A DNA stretch of 53,732 nt, taken from contig NJFT01000261.1 of NCBI GenBank assembly GCA_002221725.1, positions 1 to 53,732 of the forward strand. Direction: 5' to 3'. Source of the DNA: Scedosporium boydii (taxonomy: Eukaryota; Ascomycota; Sordariomycetes; Microascales; Microascaceae). Positions within the stretch are counted from its first letter, which is position 1. Every line of letters begins with the position of its first letter. The notes under the pieces are model-generated. The model saw only the letters and a list, made by a program, of their open reading frames with translations. It had not been told where the DNA came from and searched no databases. The position numbers and the translations under genes are program-made. Shown here in pieces: positions 1 to 11,240 of the stretch.

Positions 1-6
1 TTGAAA

Positions 7-38
7 ACCCCCCCCCCCCCCCCCCCCCCCCTTTTTTT
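7..38. repeat. poly(C)24 followed by poly(T)7
   Basis: An uninterrupted run of 24 C from 8 to 31 is followed by seven T. It lies in non-coding sequence downstream of the secreted Asn/Gln-rich gene. Length is likely to be unreliable in any assembly. The remaining bases up to 498 hold no gene I can support. Confidence 0.9.
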
Positions 39-498
39 CGGCCCGCACACCAAAACTACAAAGTACTCCATAAAGAAGACCTGTGAACTGCCAGGTCCGA
101 GAGCCCGCGTTTCATCTGAGCTTGCGAAGTACTTCTTCAGACTCTGATAAAATAAGCTTCTTCTTCCGTCTTGCCCATTATTATCGGCCGGAAGAAGTGC
201 CCTTCACTGCGTCCCTGAGTCAACACTTAACAGAAAACAAAATATTTAAATTCTCATGAGCAAAGATGACACCCAGAACCCGAAGCTATCACTGTTGTGA
301 CATTCCTGTCCAATCTATATACAAATTATAGCCACCTCTGGCGACGATGCTCCCAACTACGTCTTATCACTTGGGCCATGAAACTCTTCAACATCATATG
401 CCCGCCGAAGTCTAGCACCTGCGTGTTTCGAATCCATTTCAAGCAACAAACGACCTCTTCGCAAAACGGGCCAGCCGATTGTTCTACTCGGTTGTTAG

Positions 499-1922
499 TC
501 ACTGGAGGAAAAAAGGTGATCTCTTTGAGCTTAGTGGCACACTTACTCCTTGTGATTGTTGGGCAAAGCGCTCAGCTTGCTCCCTCAAAGCTTCAGCAGT
601 CACTCCCTGGCTCTGTTGCTGGTTGTTCCCCTGTCCCTGCTGCTGCTGCTGGCTGTTATTGTTCCCCTGCTGCTGCTGGTTGTTGTTGTTGTTGTTATTG
701 TTGTTATTGTTGTTATTGTTCCCCTGCTGCTGCTGGTTATTGTTGTTGTTTCCCTGCTGCTGCTGCTGGTTGTTATTTCCCTGTTGTTGCCCCTGGTTGT
801 TGTTTCCCTGCTGCCCCTGGTTGTTGTTGTTTCCCTGCTGCTGCTGCTGGTTGTTATTTCCCTGCTGTTGCCCCTGGTTGTTGTTTCCCTGCTGCCCCTG
901 GTTGTTGTTGTTTCCCTGCTGCTGCTGCTGGTTGTTGTTGTTGTTATTGTTGTTATTGTTGTTATTGTTATTGTCGTTGTTGTCATCAGCATTGTCCTGG
1001 TTATCATCCTGAGCGGCATCATCAGCATTGGGGTCAATGGCGCCCGGGCCTAGATCTACAGCCTGCTGTGCCTGCTCGGCCGCGTCAATGCCGCCCGCTC
1101 CGTTGTTGGCCGCGTCATTGACGTCAAAATCGTCGCCAACAACGACGAACTTGGTGCAGTCATCTTGAGCCCCACGTTGTGCGACTGGCATGAGAACCGG
1201 TTGATGGTTGGAGGCCGAGACAAGAGTGCAAACACGGTAGTTACCCGGGGGGAGCCCATCGTTAACAGTAGCAGCGAGAAGGCCTTGCCCATTACCAGCA
1301 TCGTTAATACCTTTGAAGAAGGCGAACTGGGTTGGGTCTGGCGGGGTGGTGGGATTCAGAGTCGCTCCCAGGTCCTGAACAGTGACGTGGGTATGCCCAA
1401 CAATCACTCCTTGGTTGTTGAGGAACTGGGGAACGGCGTAGTAGGTCGCAAACGCGTTTGTGAACGAGCCCGCCTCAAAGTTAAGCATCTGAACTTGGAT
1501 GTTGAAAGTCTGACCCGATTGAATGACATCGCCATTCTTGGGGTTGACGATAATGGCCGAAATCATCTTATCCTTCGCAGGGATATCACCGTGGGCTAGA
1601 TAGCTAGGTTTAGTGCCACAGGCCGGGAACGAGATGCGCGGAACTAGTGGGTTGACTTACGGATGCCATTGCAGGAACCAGTCGTGATTTGGAGCCCGTT
1701 CGTAAGTTCTTTCCCGGCACAGAAGTTGATGAAGTTGTTAACCGATGTCAGAGACGGGACCTGTTCGTCGCTGGCGCCAATAGCATCGGTTCCATCAAAC
1801 TGGGAGCCGAGTTGAATGGCGTTATCCAGCAATGTAAGTGAGTCGGCGCCCTGGAGGTTGAGGTTCTGGGCCAAAACCGCCGTAGCAAGCGCAGAGGCGC
1901 CGAAAAGGGTTCGGGACAGCAT
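499..1922 (-). CDS. Secreted Asn/Gln-rich low-complexity protein
   Basis: Two exons, 1922-1661 and 1595-499, joined across a 65-bp intron (donor GTAAGT, acceptor TAG); the junction reads C-N-G-I-P-H-G-D-I-P and keeps frame. The protein is about 451 residues. It begins with a typical signal peptide (MLSRTLFGASALATAVLA), then a conserved folded part of about 220 residues starting around D-I-P-A-K-D-K-M-I-S. This is followed by roughly 150 residues made almost only of Asn, Gln and Gly, and a short tail rich in Glu, Ala and Gln. I recognise the N-terminal part as a fungal secreted-protein type but know no function for it. The Asn/Gln stretch is prion-like in composition and is coded by an 81-bp tandem repeat. 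Cell-wall or extracellular location is inferred from the signal peptide; no GPI signal or membrane helix is visible. Confidence 0.85.
751..970 (-). repeat. 81-bp coding tandem repeat (Q/N/G-rich)
   Basis: On the plus strand the word tccctgctgctgctgctgg recurs at 751, 832 and 913, giving a period of exactly 81 bp (27 codons). There are two full units and a partial third; around them are GTT/ATT/CTG microsatellite-like codon runs. Because the period is a multiple of three, copy-number change keeps the reading frame of the secreted protein. Confidence 0.85.
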
Positions 1923-4513
1923 AATGTCGGCGGGATGGGTTCAAAGCGATCGAATAGAAAGGGAAGGAGGATGAGGATACAGCTCCCCGAGCCGTAGGAA
2001 ACAGAAGACTCGTAAAGAACGACAGACCGCTTTGGTGTAAAAATTAAGACAAATATAAACAGACTCACGGTCAACGTGATCTTATTTCGACCAGCAAAGA
2101 GGAAAAACGACAAAAAGAATGCGGTGAGGGGGGAAAGAGAAGAACGGAGGTCGTATGGGGGGGTTTGGGACGGGAGGATTATTTGAGGAGTCCAGCACTT
2201 CACACATTCCTCGGCATGATTGTAGATGAGGTAGAAGGAATATGGATGCGGAGATCTTCCCATAGCGAGGAAATGGCGATCCCGCCGTCGCATGGTGGTG
2301 TTGAAACTAGATGTGACAAGCGCCTCGTCACATCGACACAAAAAGGTGGAAATGGGGCAGATGCCTGCCAGAAATGCATTGTTCTCAGGTCTCAAGCCTA
2401 CGGCCCCCTTCCACCCCCCACCGTCTCTGCGGTTCGTGCACCGGGAGGATGGGGGTGGATAGAACGATTCCAATAACCATAACTGCGTCCTGGCCCTGGC
2501 GGCCTGTCCCTCGTGGGTCTTAGTCTGATAAAATAAAGCCCTGCGTGGCGGGAGATCGGAAAATTTTGGCTGCTGCAACCATTCTTTGCTGTCTATAGCT
2601 GGGGATGTTCGGAAACAGGAGTTGTCAGAGGTGTTGATCTGAGCAAGTAGGCAGACTAGCCGTCATCCGGAAGAGATGAATTAAGCTCACAAGGTCAAGC
2701 AAGAATAGAAATCGGAAAAAAAAAGAAGAGGGAAAAAGAAAGAGGGAAAAGGGGGAAAACAAGGTTGCTCCAGGATTACGAGTGATGCTGGCCCAGGAGG
2801 CATCAAGACAGCAGGGAAAGGCAGAGCGTTGAGTCTGTGATATCTTTCCCCTCGCTATTGCGTCCGCGACGGTCGACTTCGCACTTTGATGGCTGCCACT
2901 AGATTGTCTCCCAATTTATCTGTTATGGGGTTGGAGTGATTGATGATCTATCTCAGGATGTCGAGGTGGTCTTGACTGATAGTTTTGCGGTTCGCCAAGA
3001 AACTGCCATCGTTGAAGTCTCCACTCGATGCGGAACATTGGGATAAAGGGTCCTTACGAGGTAAGGTGGTTCCGCATTGGCAAACAAACTATTAATTGGA
3101 TCCATCAGAATTAGGAAAGAGCTTAATTTCTTCACCGAGACGGCTTGTCGTTCGGGTTGCAGAATATCAGAGCACCGAATTGTCTCATCCCAACAACTGT
3201 CAAAGAATAGAACCCGCAGATAACTGGCGTCAAATACGCATTGAGTTTACGTCAAACAGCGCTCCCTGTTGACTATAAAAAATAAATCGAATAAAGCGAA
3301 TTACAGAAAAAGTAATGAAGACAATCGCAGAAGGAAAAGAGCCATCTCCACTACGAAGTAGAGCCTGCAAAAAGACAATACATGCGGAACAGCCTGAAGA
3401 ACGAAGATCTCAGACAGAGCAGAAAGCTTCCAACATTGACATCTGTGTTCTAGACCAAGACAGGGGTGTTCTGGTGGCAGTGACCTTTCCCGCCTCCAGA
3501 CAAAATTTAAAGTCAAGATATCCGTGCATAAGGCTACGAAACGCCGATCACGCCGGCGGGCTATGTCGGGCGGATAATTTGTCAAGGAACAAGGGTACGT
3601 GATATCTGGAATCAAAAATTCATTGTCAGCATGCCCCAGACCTCCGCTTCTGGAGCAGTACGAAGTACCTTAACAATATTCGTCCCACTACGAAGTGCAG
3701 GTTATGCAGTAAGTCGGAGCTAAGGATTTCTTCTCTCCATCTAAAACACAAAGTAGGTCATTGCAGTTTTAGTGACGAGAGGAATGACATTTGGAGGGCT
3801 TGCATCATAAGTATGTCGAAGAACCAATGAGTACTCCAAAATTGAAGGACAATGGTGTGCGAAAACGTTAAGGGTCAGTGGCCAGGTGCTTTTATTCGCC
3901 GCCGTTAGGAGCTTCTCGAGATCGAGTCCATGGAAGGTCCTCGGAGACGAAAGCACAGTAGAGACCGACAATGAGACAACTTTATTAGCCTAACTGGAGG
4001 AGCGTTTCAGGGAAACATCATCAAAATGCAACGGCGACGATCGTTGACAGGAAGCTCAGCTGATTATGTAATGCATACGTACCCTTGCCTCGGTCTATTT
4101 AGGTCGCTGAGGGCTGTTTCTCCGGGTTATCCTCGGGATAAAATTGTAACTTCTTGCCAAAGTTTAGCCATCCCCTGCAGTCCGTGAATGCCCTAATCTG
4201 AGGAGCCGAGACTGAGTCCGACTTTGTCAGTTTATTGTCACTCCAGGTCAACTGGGAGAATACGAATAAATCAGGATAATTTCAACGTACGATTTGATTT
4301 TCAGTGTCGCGGGGTGCTTTTCTGAAAAAGAAGCTCAATGACCATGGCGTCACCGGATCATCGAGTGGGAAACAAGAGACCGCGTAAGTCCCCCCCCCCC
4401 CCTTTGCAGATGCGCATCAATCCGGATTTCAGAAACCGTTACCGAATCTTCACATTCTTCCGCATCGGGCCCGGCCAAGTCTGGTATTTGGACGAGATCT
4501 GACAGTTTTCGAC
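1923..4513. other. Long intergenic region, no gene seen
   Basis: About 2.6 kb between two divergent genes (secreted Asn/Gln protein and EMG1). Open frames here are short and lack protein-like composition. I see a 46-bp purine tract at 2714-2759, several copies of a TACGAAGTA-like word (3352, 3658, 3688), and a run of 13 C at 4390-4402 just upstream of EMG1. Promoters of both flanking genes must lie here. A small non-coding RNA cannot be excluded. Confidence 0.5.
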
Positions 4514-5415
4514 ATGGCAGGGACTCAATCGCTCCCCCCGCCCGCTCTTCCGCAGCTTGTTGCTGAGCAGCACACAACGATCGCTCCGAGTGACAAGGAC
4601 ACCAAAAGATTGATTGTTGTTCTCTCGAATGCCAGCCTCGAGACCTACAAGGCTGCACACGCCGGGACTAGTCGAAATGGCGCCCACAAGGACGAAAAAT
4701 ACTCATTACTCAACAGTGATGAGCATATTGGAGTCATGCGCAAAATGAACCGAGACATCAGTGACGCTCGGCCGGATATCACTCACCAGGTTCGAAACCT
4801 TCTCTTTGTCTTGAAGTCCTATAGTCCCTAGCACGCCACCGTCCTTCCCATTCCCCAGTCACACATCACGTCCTTCGGTTCCCTGTTTTCACCGCGCCAA
4901 CCGATGCCGGATGCCCTCTGACACTATATCTACATCAGTGCTTGCTTACGTTGATCGATTCTCCGGTCAACAAAGCGGGAAGATTACAGATTTACATACA
5001 CACTGCCAAGGGTGTGTTGATTGAGGTATCGCCTTCTGTTCGAATACCTCGAACGTTTAAAAGATTCGCGGGATTGATGGTCCAGTTATTACATCGTCTT
5101 TCCATTCGCTCCACCACGTCGCAGGAAAAGCTACTTCGTGTCATCCCCAACCCTATCACAGACCATCTGCCTCCGAACTGTCGCAAGGTGACACTTAGTT
5201 TCGATGCGCCGCTTGTCCGCGTCAAAGACTACATTGATACCTTGGGGCCGCAGGAAAGCTGTTGTGTCTTTGTCGGCGCCATGGCCAAAGGCGCTGATAC
5301 TTTCGCGGATGAGTTCGTCGACGAGAAAATATCCATAAGTAACTATAGTCTTTCGGCAAGTGTTGCATGCAGCAAGTTTTGTCACGCTGCGGAAGACTGT
5401 TGGGACATCATCTAA
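4514..5415 (+). CDS. EMG1: Ribosome biogenesis methyltransferase Emg1/Nep1
   Basis: Exons 4514-4789 and 4939-5415 (intron 149 bp, GT...CAG, branch-like CTGAC near 4915) give a 250-residue protein. Family knowledge: Emg1/Nep1 is a SPOUT-class methyltransferase that N1-methylates a pseudouridine in 18S rRNA and is needed for small-subunit assembly in the nucleolus. Sequence evidence: near-family-identical blocks [30 protein letters not shown] then C-L-L-T-L-I-D-S across the splice, [13 protein letters not shown], and the C-terminal [25 protein letters not shown]. Length fits the family. The ATG at 4514 is the only start before the conserved core, and the first ~30 residues are the usual variable Pro/Ala-rich leader. 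Confidence 0.96.
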
Positions 5416-6898
5416 GCGGGTATAGCTTCGACAACAATGGGGTCACCGGGCTGGTGTGGTACCCTATCATCGCAATTTCGCATCGGCGTGGAGACTTCCC
5501 TTTCAGCTCGCTTTAGATAGGCAAGGTATTCATGGCCTCTCGTATCACCAGGCGCGCCTTGATATCTCGAGGACTTTCTCGTGGCAAAAGCATTGTGAGT
5601 TACCCTCGGCCGGCCATACAACATCGCCGTGTCGTAATTCTGGGTACTCTCTGGACCTCAGCTAGCTCATGCCCTGCGCGTATTCTAAAGAAGAAAAGAT
5701 GCGTTTGGTTCCAAAAAGATGCTTTTACCATCCTTCACTGCTACTTCAACATAGCTCACCACACCTTCCTTCCTCCCTTCCATCAGTAAAATGCTCTCTC
5801 CCGAGTTTTGAGAACTGAACGTCCCCTACCCACGGGATATCGGTCTTGAACTAGGAACTCTGGGCACAACATTGGGTCGCCATTCTTGGTGTTGTTTCCT
5901 GGGCGACCACCTCATATGCACTGAACCTTTATCGGGCAGCAGGGACCGTGTTGCCGCGACTTCGAGTCCGCCGCCCTTCAGAGCTCACCCGAGTCCTCTG
6001 AAGCAATCGGGCATCTTGTTGTTCTGTTCTTCTGTCCCCACGTGACCTGCATGCCTGGGTTTGAAGGAGCCTAAAAGTTCATGTTATTTGATCAGCCCGA
6101 GTCCCCACCCTGCTTTGGTACCCGATGCTCTGGACTTGCATTGGGTCTCCATTCAAGGACATGGCAGTCAGTGATATTCCTTGTTGTATTGCAAGTACCG
6201 ACGTGTTGTTTTCGCCTCTCGGGTTGACGAAGGCGAGGAAGACAACGTGGCCGACGCAGATTCATCTCTATAGCCCCATCTTGCTGTCCCACTCCTATTT
6301 TCGAGAACAAAGTCGGGCACCCCAGCCAGCAATGTCTCTGTAGCAGTCGCTCTCTAGAAATTGTAGTAGCGGACAAGCAGACTAAAGCTGCATGGCACCG
6401 ACTCCTCTCTTGCATCGGCAAATCACAGTGCTACACGTCCTTGGTGTCCAACTGTATGGTGGGTTATGTTTTGAGGATGTAATCGTGCACACGTCCTCAT
6501 TCGCGTCTTGGGTCTTGGTCTCTTCAGTGCTATTATTCTTAACCCAACCTTGCGATGCCATCCTCGAATATGGCATTAGTTGGGCCCTCTTCTCCCCCTC
6601 ATTCGCCCTCTCGAAGAGGACGGGTTTGATAATGAGGCAAGCCAGTCCGATTGATTAATGTTCAATCGACTCATCCACCTTGCATCCCATAAAAAGAATC
6701 ATACTTTCCTCCCCCCAGAAGATCTGACAAGACAATAATCCTCCCTGCAGTTGTTGGGATAGTATTTATTCAGCACGGCACTACATCATTGGATACCTAT
6801 ATTGCCAAATCCATCAGCGCGTCACACCAGCATCCCGGTTTATTCGGCTGCATTTCACCAACAACCCACTCCACGAATCTCATAGCCAGTTTGTGATC
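5416..6898. other. Intergenic region, no supported gene
   Basis: About 1.5 kb between EMG1 and the next gene. A short frame starting at 5532 has an Arg/Ser-rich, mitochondrial-leader-like beginning followed by a GTGAGT donor at 5597, but only a tiny downstream exon can be joined to it, so I do not call it. Nothing else resembles a gene. 5' leader and promoter of the 6899 gene lie at the right end. Confidence 0.45.
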
Positions 6899-8161
6899 AT
6901 GGGATCGGTTTACTACCCGCCGTCGCAGTCCTCAGAACCCGTTGAAAGCATTGATGGGGGCTTTCAATCGAGTGGTCAAGAGCTCTCTCGCATGCTTTCC
7001 TGGGACAGCAAAAGCTCCAACGGAATCTCGTCGCATGCAAGCGACGCCATGAGCGATGCCATGACTGATGCCATGAGTGATGCTATGGCCTATGGGAACC
7101 TGTCCTCCGGAGAGGTGCAGCCATCTATAATTCGACGTACGACCACGACTACCACGACTACGACCTTTGAGCCATCCACCGCTGCCGCTTCATCGGGTGT
7201 CAGTGCGGGTGCGGTTGCTGGCTTATTGGGAGTCGGTGTAGCAGTGGGCATGGGTGTTGGGGCGGCGTTGACCTACAAATCAATGAAGAACGAGCCGACC
7301 CGCCAACCCATGCAGCAACTGCCCAGAGATACCTTTCAATATGCGCCCTCGCTCGTGGACCGGTCCCAAGGTCCGGAACGCTTCACCATTCTCGCGCCAA
7401 GTCAATCGGTGGCAAGCTACCAGCAGCATTATTCCCGGGAAGGACCTATGAGTACATACAGTCTTCAAAACCCCCCATACGCTGAAGCTCGCGGACCGCG
7501 CAGCCTCCACAGCGGGGGCCCTCGAAGCGTTATCTCGGAATCCCAGGAACCTTTACTCTTGGTAGCATCGGAGCACACGAACAGGGTCGGAAGTCAAATT
7601 GGAAGTCAAGTTGGGAGTCGAGTTGGAAGCCAGGTCAGGAGCCAGGTCAGGAGCCAGGTCGGGAGCCAGGTCGGGAGTCGAGTCGGGAGCCAGGTTGGAA
7701 GTCGAGTTGGGAGCCAGGCGAGGAGTCAAGTGGGTAGTCTGACCGGGAGCCATGCGATGAGTCAACACAGTGCTGCCTCGAGGGGTAATCCCCATTATCC
7801 GCGGACGGAACTGGAGACTGCGAGCTATGTCTCGGCTCGAAGTCAAAGGTCGTCAAGCACAATCAGGCTTGCCACAGCCCCACCACCATCCTCACAGGTG
7901 GCGAGATCCGTTGCGGCGTCCAAGCCGGGGAGTACCGTCTCGGTTTCAACTATCAAGGGCCCAGCAGCCTCTCGCTGTGGCTCCTCGGCCACCGCGCGTG
8001 CGGGTCGCGGCGGCAGCGTGGTCTCTGCTCGGTATGTTGCACTACCAGAGAGTGTCGCCAGCGCCAGCAGGTCTACCCTCATGGATGACACCGAAAGCCT
8101 TGCCCCAAGCGACAGCATCAGCTGTATTGGAAGTCGTCGATCCAGTGTCCATCATCACTAG
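6899..8161 (+). CDS. Ser-rich protein with glycine-rich membrane segment and GSQV repeats
   Basis: Single open frame of 420 residues; I choose the ATG at 6899 because the upstream in-frame GTG is not a plausible fungal start. Not recognised as a known family. Order of parts: a Ser/Asp/Ala/Met-rich N-terminus with D-A-M-S and D-A-M-T repeats, a run of nine Thr near residue 84, a hydrophobic Gly/Ala/Val segment around residues 97-127 (glycine-zipper-like, one possible membrane helix ending in Y-K), a Pro/Gln/Ser region, and fourteen tetrads of the type G-S-Q-V / G-S-R-V / R-S-Q-V at about 230-285. The tail is Ser-rich and ends in two Arg, two Ser and three His. No signal peptide. It may be a tail of a membrane-anchored or cell-periphery protein; function unknown. 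Codon use resembles its neighbours, so I treat it as a real gene. Confidence 0.75.
   Translation: MGSVYYPPSQSSEPVESIDGGFQSSGQELSRMLSWDSKSSNGISSHASDAMSDAMTDAMSDAMAYGNLSSGEVQPSIIRRTTTTTTTTTFEPSTAAASSGVSAGAVAGLLGVGVAVGMGVGAALTYKSMKNEPTRQPMQQLPRDTFQYAPSLVDRSQGPERFTILAPSQSVASYQQHYSREGPMSTYSLQNPPYAEARGPRSLHSGGPRSVISESQEPLLLVASEHTNRVGSQIGSQVGSRVGSQVRSQVRSQVGSQVGSRVGSQVGSRVGSQARSQVGSLTGSHAMSQHSAASRGNPHYPRTELETASYVSARSQRSSSTIRLATAPPPSSQVARSVAASKPGSTVSVSTIKGPAASRCGSSATARAGRGGSVVSARYVALPESVASASRSTLMDDTESLAPSDSISCIGSRRSSVHHH
7586..7755 (+). repeat. 12-bp coding minisatellite (GSQV tetrads)
   Basis: About fourteen 12-bp units of the form GGAAGTCAAGTT / GGGAGCCAGGTC, alternating Q and R at the third position (CAA/CAG versus CGA). 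Some units begin AGG (Arg) in place of GGG/GGA (Gly). Degeneracy at third positions shows selection on the peptide rather than a recent DNA expansion. Confidence 0.85.
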
Positions 8162-8966
8162 AAAGGTTTCCGAGGGCAAAGCATCCATCTTCTCAGAGAG
8201 TGCCTGAGTCCCACACAATTCATCATAGCACGTGTTCATATCTATCTCTCGGCCACACAGCGGCGACGCTCGGGTCAGGACCCGAGCCAGGGCAACAACA
8301 CCACCAAGGTCGTCCGTGTCTCCTGACTCTAGTTTGAAAAGGAATAATGAAAAAAAAAAAATAATACAAATATTTCAAACCAAAGCTAGCGAATCCCCAA
8401 TACACCCAAGTACGGAGTAAAATTGTAGTAGCCTGTCCCGACGTGTTTCGGCCTCGCCTTCACAAAGTGGTGGGGACGACTCCGGTGCGATTGTGTGCTT
8501 AGAAAGGATTAGCGTTGTCGTCCTTGCATCGGACCTGTTCGACCCGACTATCTTGTATGTGCCGCCTCCGATTATCGGCCGAGATGAGTCCGTACCTTTG
8601 TACGAAGTACGCACTAGAAAATCCAATCTTCATCATCGGTTTGGAAGAGGCGCCAACGACCGCGCCAATGAACTTGGTTCAGTCCCTTAATAATTATTGT
8701 GTCAAGCTCTGCCCCACTCAAAGCTGTGTTATGAACGTATAATAGTCTTCTCCTCCTAAAATATTTATCGCTTTGCACCAATGCGACTCACTCTGCCAAA
8801 ACACTCCAACTCTAAACCTTTCACTTTGATTTAGACCTTGGGTAGTAGCGCTCACGGGTTTTCGTCTTTGGCGATCGAGTTACTCAAACTCAGTTATTTA
8901 CACACTCATATTGCCGTAACCTGCTTAAGTGCTCAGGCTCGGGGGACCGTCGACTGTCGTTCAACA
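8162..8966. promoter_or_regulatory. Intergenic region upstream of the cystathionine synthase-type gene
   Basis: About 800 bp with no supported gene. Holds the 3' end of the 6899 gene and the promoter of the next one. A TACGGAGTAA word (8411) and a TACGAAGTAC word (8601) belong to a motif scattered over intergenic DNA in this window. Confidence 0.5.
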
Positions 8967-11020
8967 ATGCCATCCTTCGAGTTGGGAGCGGCGATCCCGC
9001 CAGATACGGCCCACGTATTTCCACCCCTCCTCTGTTCCCATTCTCGACCATCGATGACCCCCTGTCGCGGCCCTGACCACATCCCACATCCCGATACTCC
9101 ACCGCTTCCAACCCGAGTATTAACTGAGCTTGTCTAACATCCGACTATTATGAATCTAGGCCGTTAGCGTATCACTCCCCACGTGGAATGCAAATGTTGG
9201 ATACGAAGAAGGCAAGCACTTTGTAATGTCAAAACTAGCAACAGGCTATCCAAGGTAATTAGCACCACGCGCTACGAGATGCATAATGCCGGTCCTACTT
9301 GAGCATGATCTGCTACCCAGGGTATTCAGGAGCGAGCTGATGATAACCAACGGTGGATAGGTTCTTCATTCATAAGACCATCGCCGCCTTTGCGCAAGAC
9401 ATCGTCGACCAGCACGGACGCCCCGGCCAGACGGCACTGCTGTTCCCGACGCCCAGGATCGCAAAGAGGTGTTGTGAGTTTATGCGGGCAAGATGTTCAA
9501 CGGCGGACTCTGGCGATATAATTGTCCTCGATTTCAGCCTGGCAACAGACCTTAACTCTGCTATATTATTGGCGTCCCTATCACCAACGATTTCAGCTGT
9601 AGTGTGCCCGAAAGAGCTCTTTGCACTTGCAAAAGCATACTGGCAGCACACTGGAGACGGTATTTCTAGCCGACGTGCGGAATTCTGCCATGAATTGTAT
9701 AAACAGGAACTCCTGGTCGTGGGGCCGAGCCAACGCGCATCCATTTCTGTCGCGAAATCCTGTCGAGCTCCGAGAAGGTACCACCGTCCCCCATCCATAG
9801 GTGGACGTGTGACGCATCCGCCAAAGGCCCAACCGTCGCCGAATGTCGCTGCTGGCGACGACACTCAGGAGTGGTCGAGGTTCCTCGAAGAGCGGTTCGG
9901 ACGGAACTTGGATTTGGCCCTTGTTGGGCGAGCTAAATCCGCTATTAAGCGAAGGATTGCTGGTGCAGTGGCCGCCGATGTGGACTGCACCACGTCGGAC
10001 AGCCCATCGATGACGACCAACTCCCGAGGGATTACAAATCTCAAAGAGAACGACGTTTATCTGTTCCCATGTGGTATGAATGCCATCTTTAACATTCATT
10101 ACGCCTTGCGGTCCCTCCGGAACTCGCTCAAAAGCATCAACTTTGGTTTTCCATACGTCGACACCCTGAAAATATTAGAGAAGTTCGGTGCGGGCTGCGT
10201 CTTCTATGGCCATGGTTCAGACGCAGATCTGGACGACCTGGAACGGCGACTGTGCGCTGGCGAGCGGTACTTAGCTCTGTTCTGCGAATTCCCGGGCAAC
10301 CCACTCTTGACATGTCCCGACCTGCGGCGAATCCGGCGGCTTGCAAATGATTTTGGCTTCTTCGTAGTCGTGGATGAAACGATTGGCACCTTCGCAAACG
10401 TCGATGTGCTCCAGTTTGCGGACGTGGTTGTGAGCAGTCTGACAAAGATCTTTTCGGGCGACTGTAATGTCATGGGAGGCTGCGCAATCCTCAACCCTAA
10501 CAGCTCCTATTATAAAGATATTAAAGCTGCGATGGAGGCCGTGTTCGAGGACACGTACTGGCCAGAGGACGTCGTCTTTATGGAGCGCAATAGCCGGGAT
10601 TTCCTTTCCAGAGTTGGTCGAATTAACACAAACTCGGAAGCCATCTGCGACATCCTCAGGTCCCATCCATCGGTCAAACAAGTTTACTATCCGAAGCACA
10701 ATGAATCCCGACCAAATTACGACATCTGCAAGCTACCGACAGGTGGATATGGAGGATTGCTGTCCGTCACGTTCCACTCCCAGCACCAGGCTATTTCCTT
10801 TTATGACGCGTTAGAAACCGCGAAAGGCCCTAGCTTAGGAACGAATTTTACACTCACCTGCCCGTATGTCTTAATCGCGCATTATCAGGAGTTAGACTGG
10901 GCAGCTGGTTTTGGCGCAGAGACTGGCCTCATCCGAGTGAGCGTTGGCTTAGAAGAAACCGAAGCGCTGAGGAGAATCTTTCAAAACGCACTGAGTGCAA
11001 CAACAAACGTGGAGCACTGA
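8967..11020 (+). CDS. Cystathionine gamma-synthase-type PLP enzyme
   Basis: Exons 8967-9014, 9160-9254 and 9361-11020; introns of 145 and 106 bp. The joins restore the family N-terminus: P-P-D-T-A-H then A-V-S-V-S-L-P-T-W, and G-Y-P then R-F-F-I-H-K. The product is 600 residues, the usual size for fungal two-domain cystathionine gamma-synthases. These transfer the cysteine sulfur onto an activated homoserine in the transsulfuration branch of methionine synthesis (family knowledge). The C-terminal half is the PLP fold: F-P-C-G-M-N-A-I-F, the aldimine-region Asp in V-V-D-E-T-I-G-T-F, and the PLP-binding Lys410 in S-S-L-T-K-I-F-S-G followed by N-V-M-G-G. The first half is the poorly understood fungal N-terminal domain. 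Fungi carry several paralogues of this type, so the exact substrate is not settled. Confidence 0.9.
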
Positions 11021-11240
11021 GTGTGACATGTCGTGTCTCGAGACGGCCTTGATTGGCAGGTTGAGGGTTGGAGGGCGAGCCTGCTTTAAGTGTCTTAAAT
11101 AGTGTAGCTAACGCAACGAGAGCCAAGATAAGCTCTAGTGCTTAGGGCATGCAAGGCTTCTTCCATCTTGAAAGCCGGCGATTGGTGAAAAGATTGTAGG
11201 GGTTGTTGAAGTACGTTGGGATGGGGTTCCGCTGAGAGTG

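Noticed and set aside
297..1121. Plus-strand open frames rich in Leu, Val or Cys opposite the Asn/Gln region
   Set aside because: They are the antisense of AAC/CAG repeat codons; composition is repeat-driven and the minus-strand gene has a signal peptide and correct intron.
1748..2578. 276-codon minus-strand frame overlapping exon 1 of the secreted protein
   Set aside because: It runs through promoter and the first exon in another frame with no domain-like sequence.
5532..5685. Possible tiny spliced gene (Arg/Ser leader, GTGAGT donor at 5597, acceptor at 5661)
   Set aside because: Would give only about 29 residues with no known match and a weak branch site.
9353..9361. GTG at 9353 as start of the cystathionine-type enzyme
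   Set aside because: This is the end of intron 2; two upstream exons restore the conserved N-terminus from an ATG at 8967.
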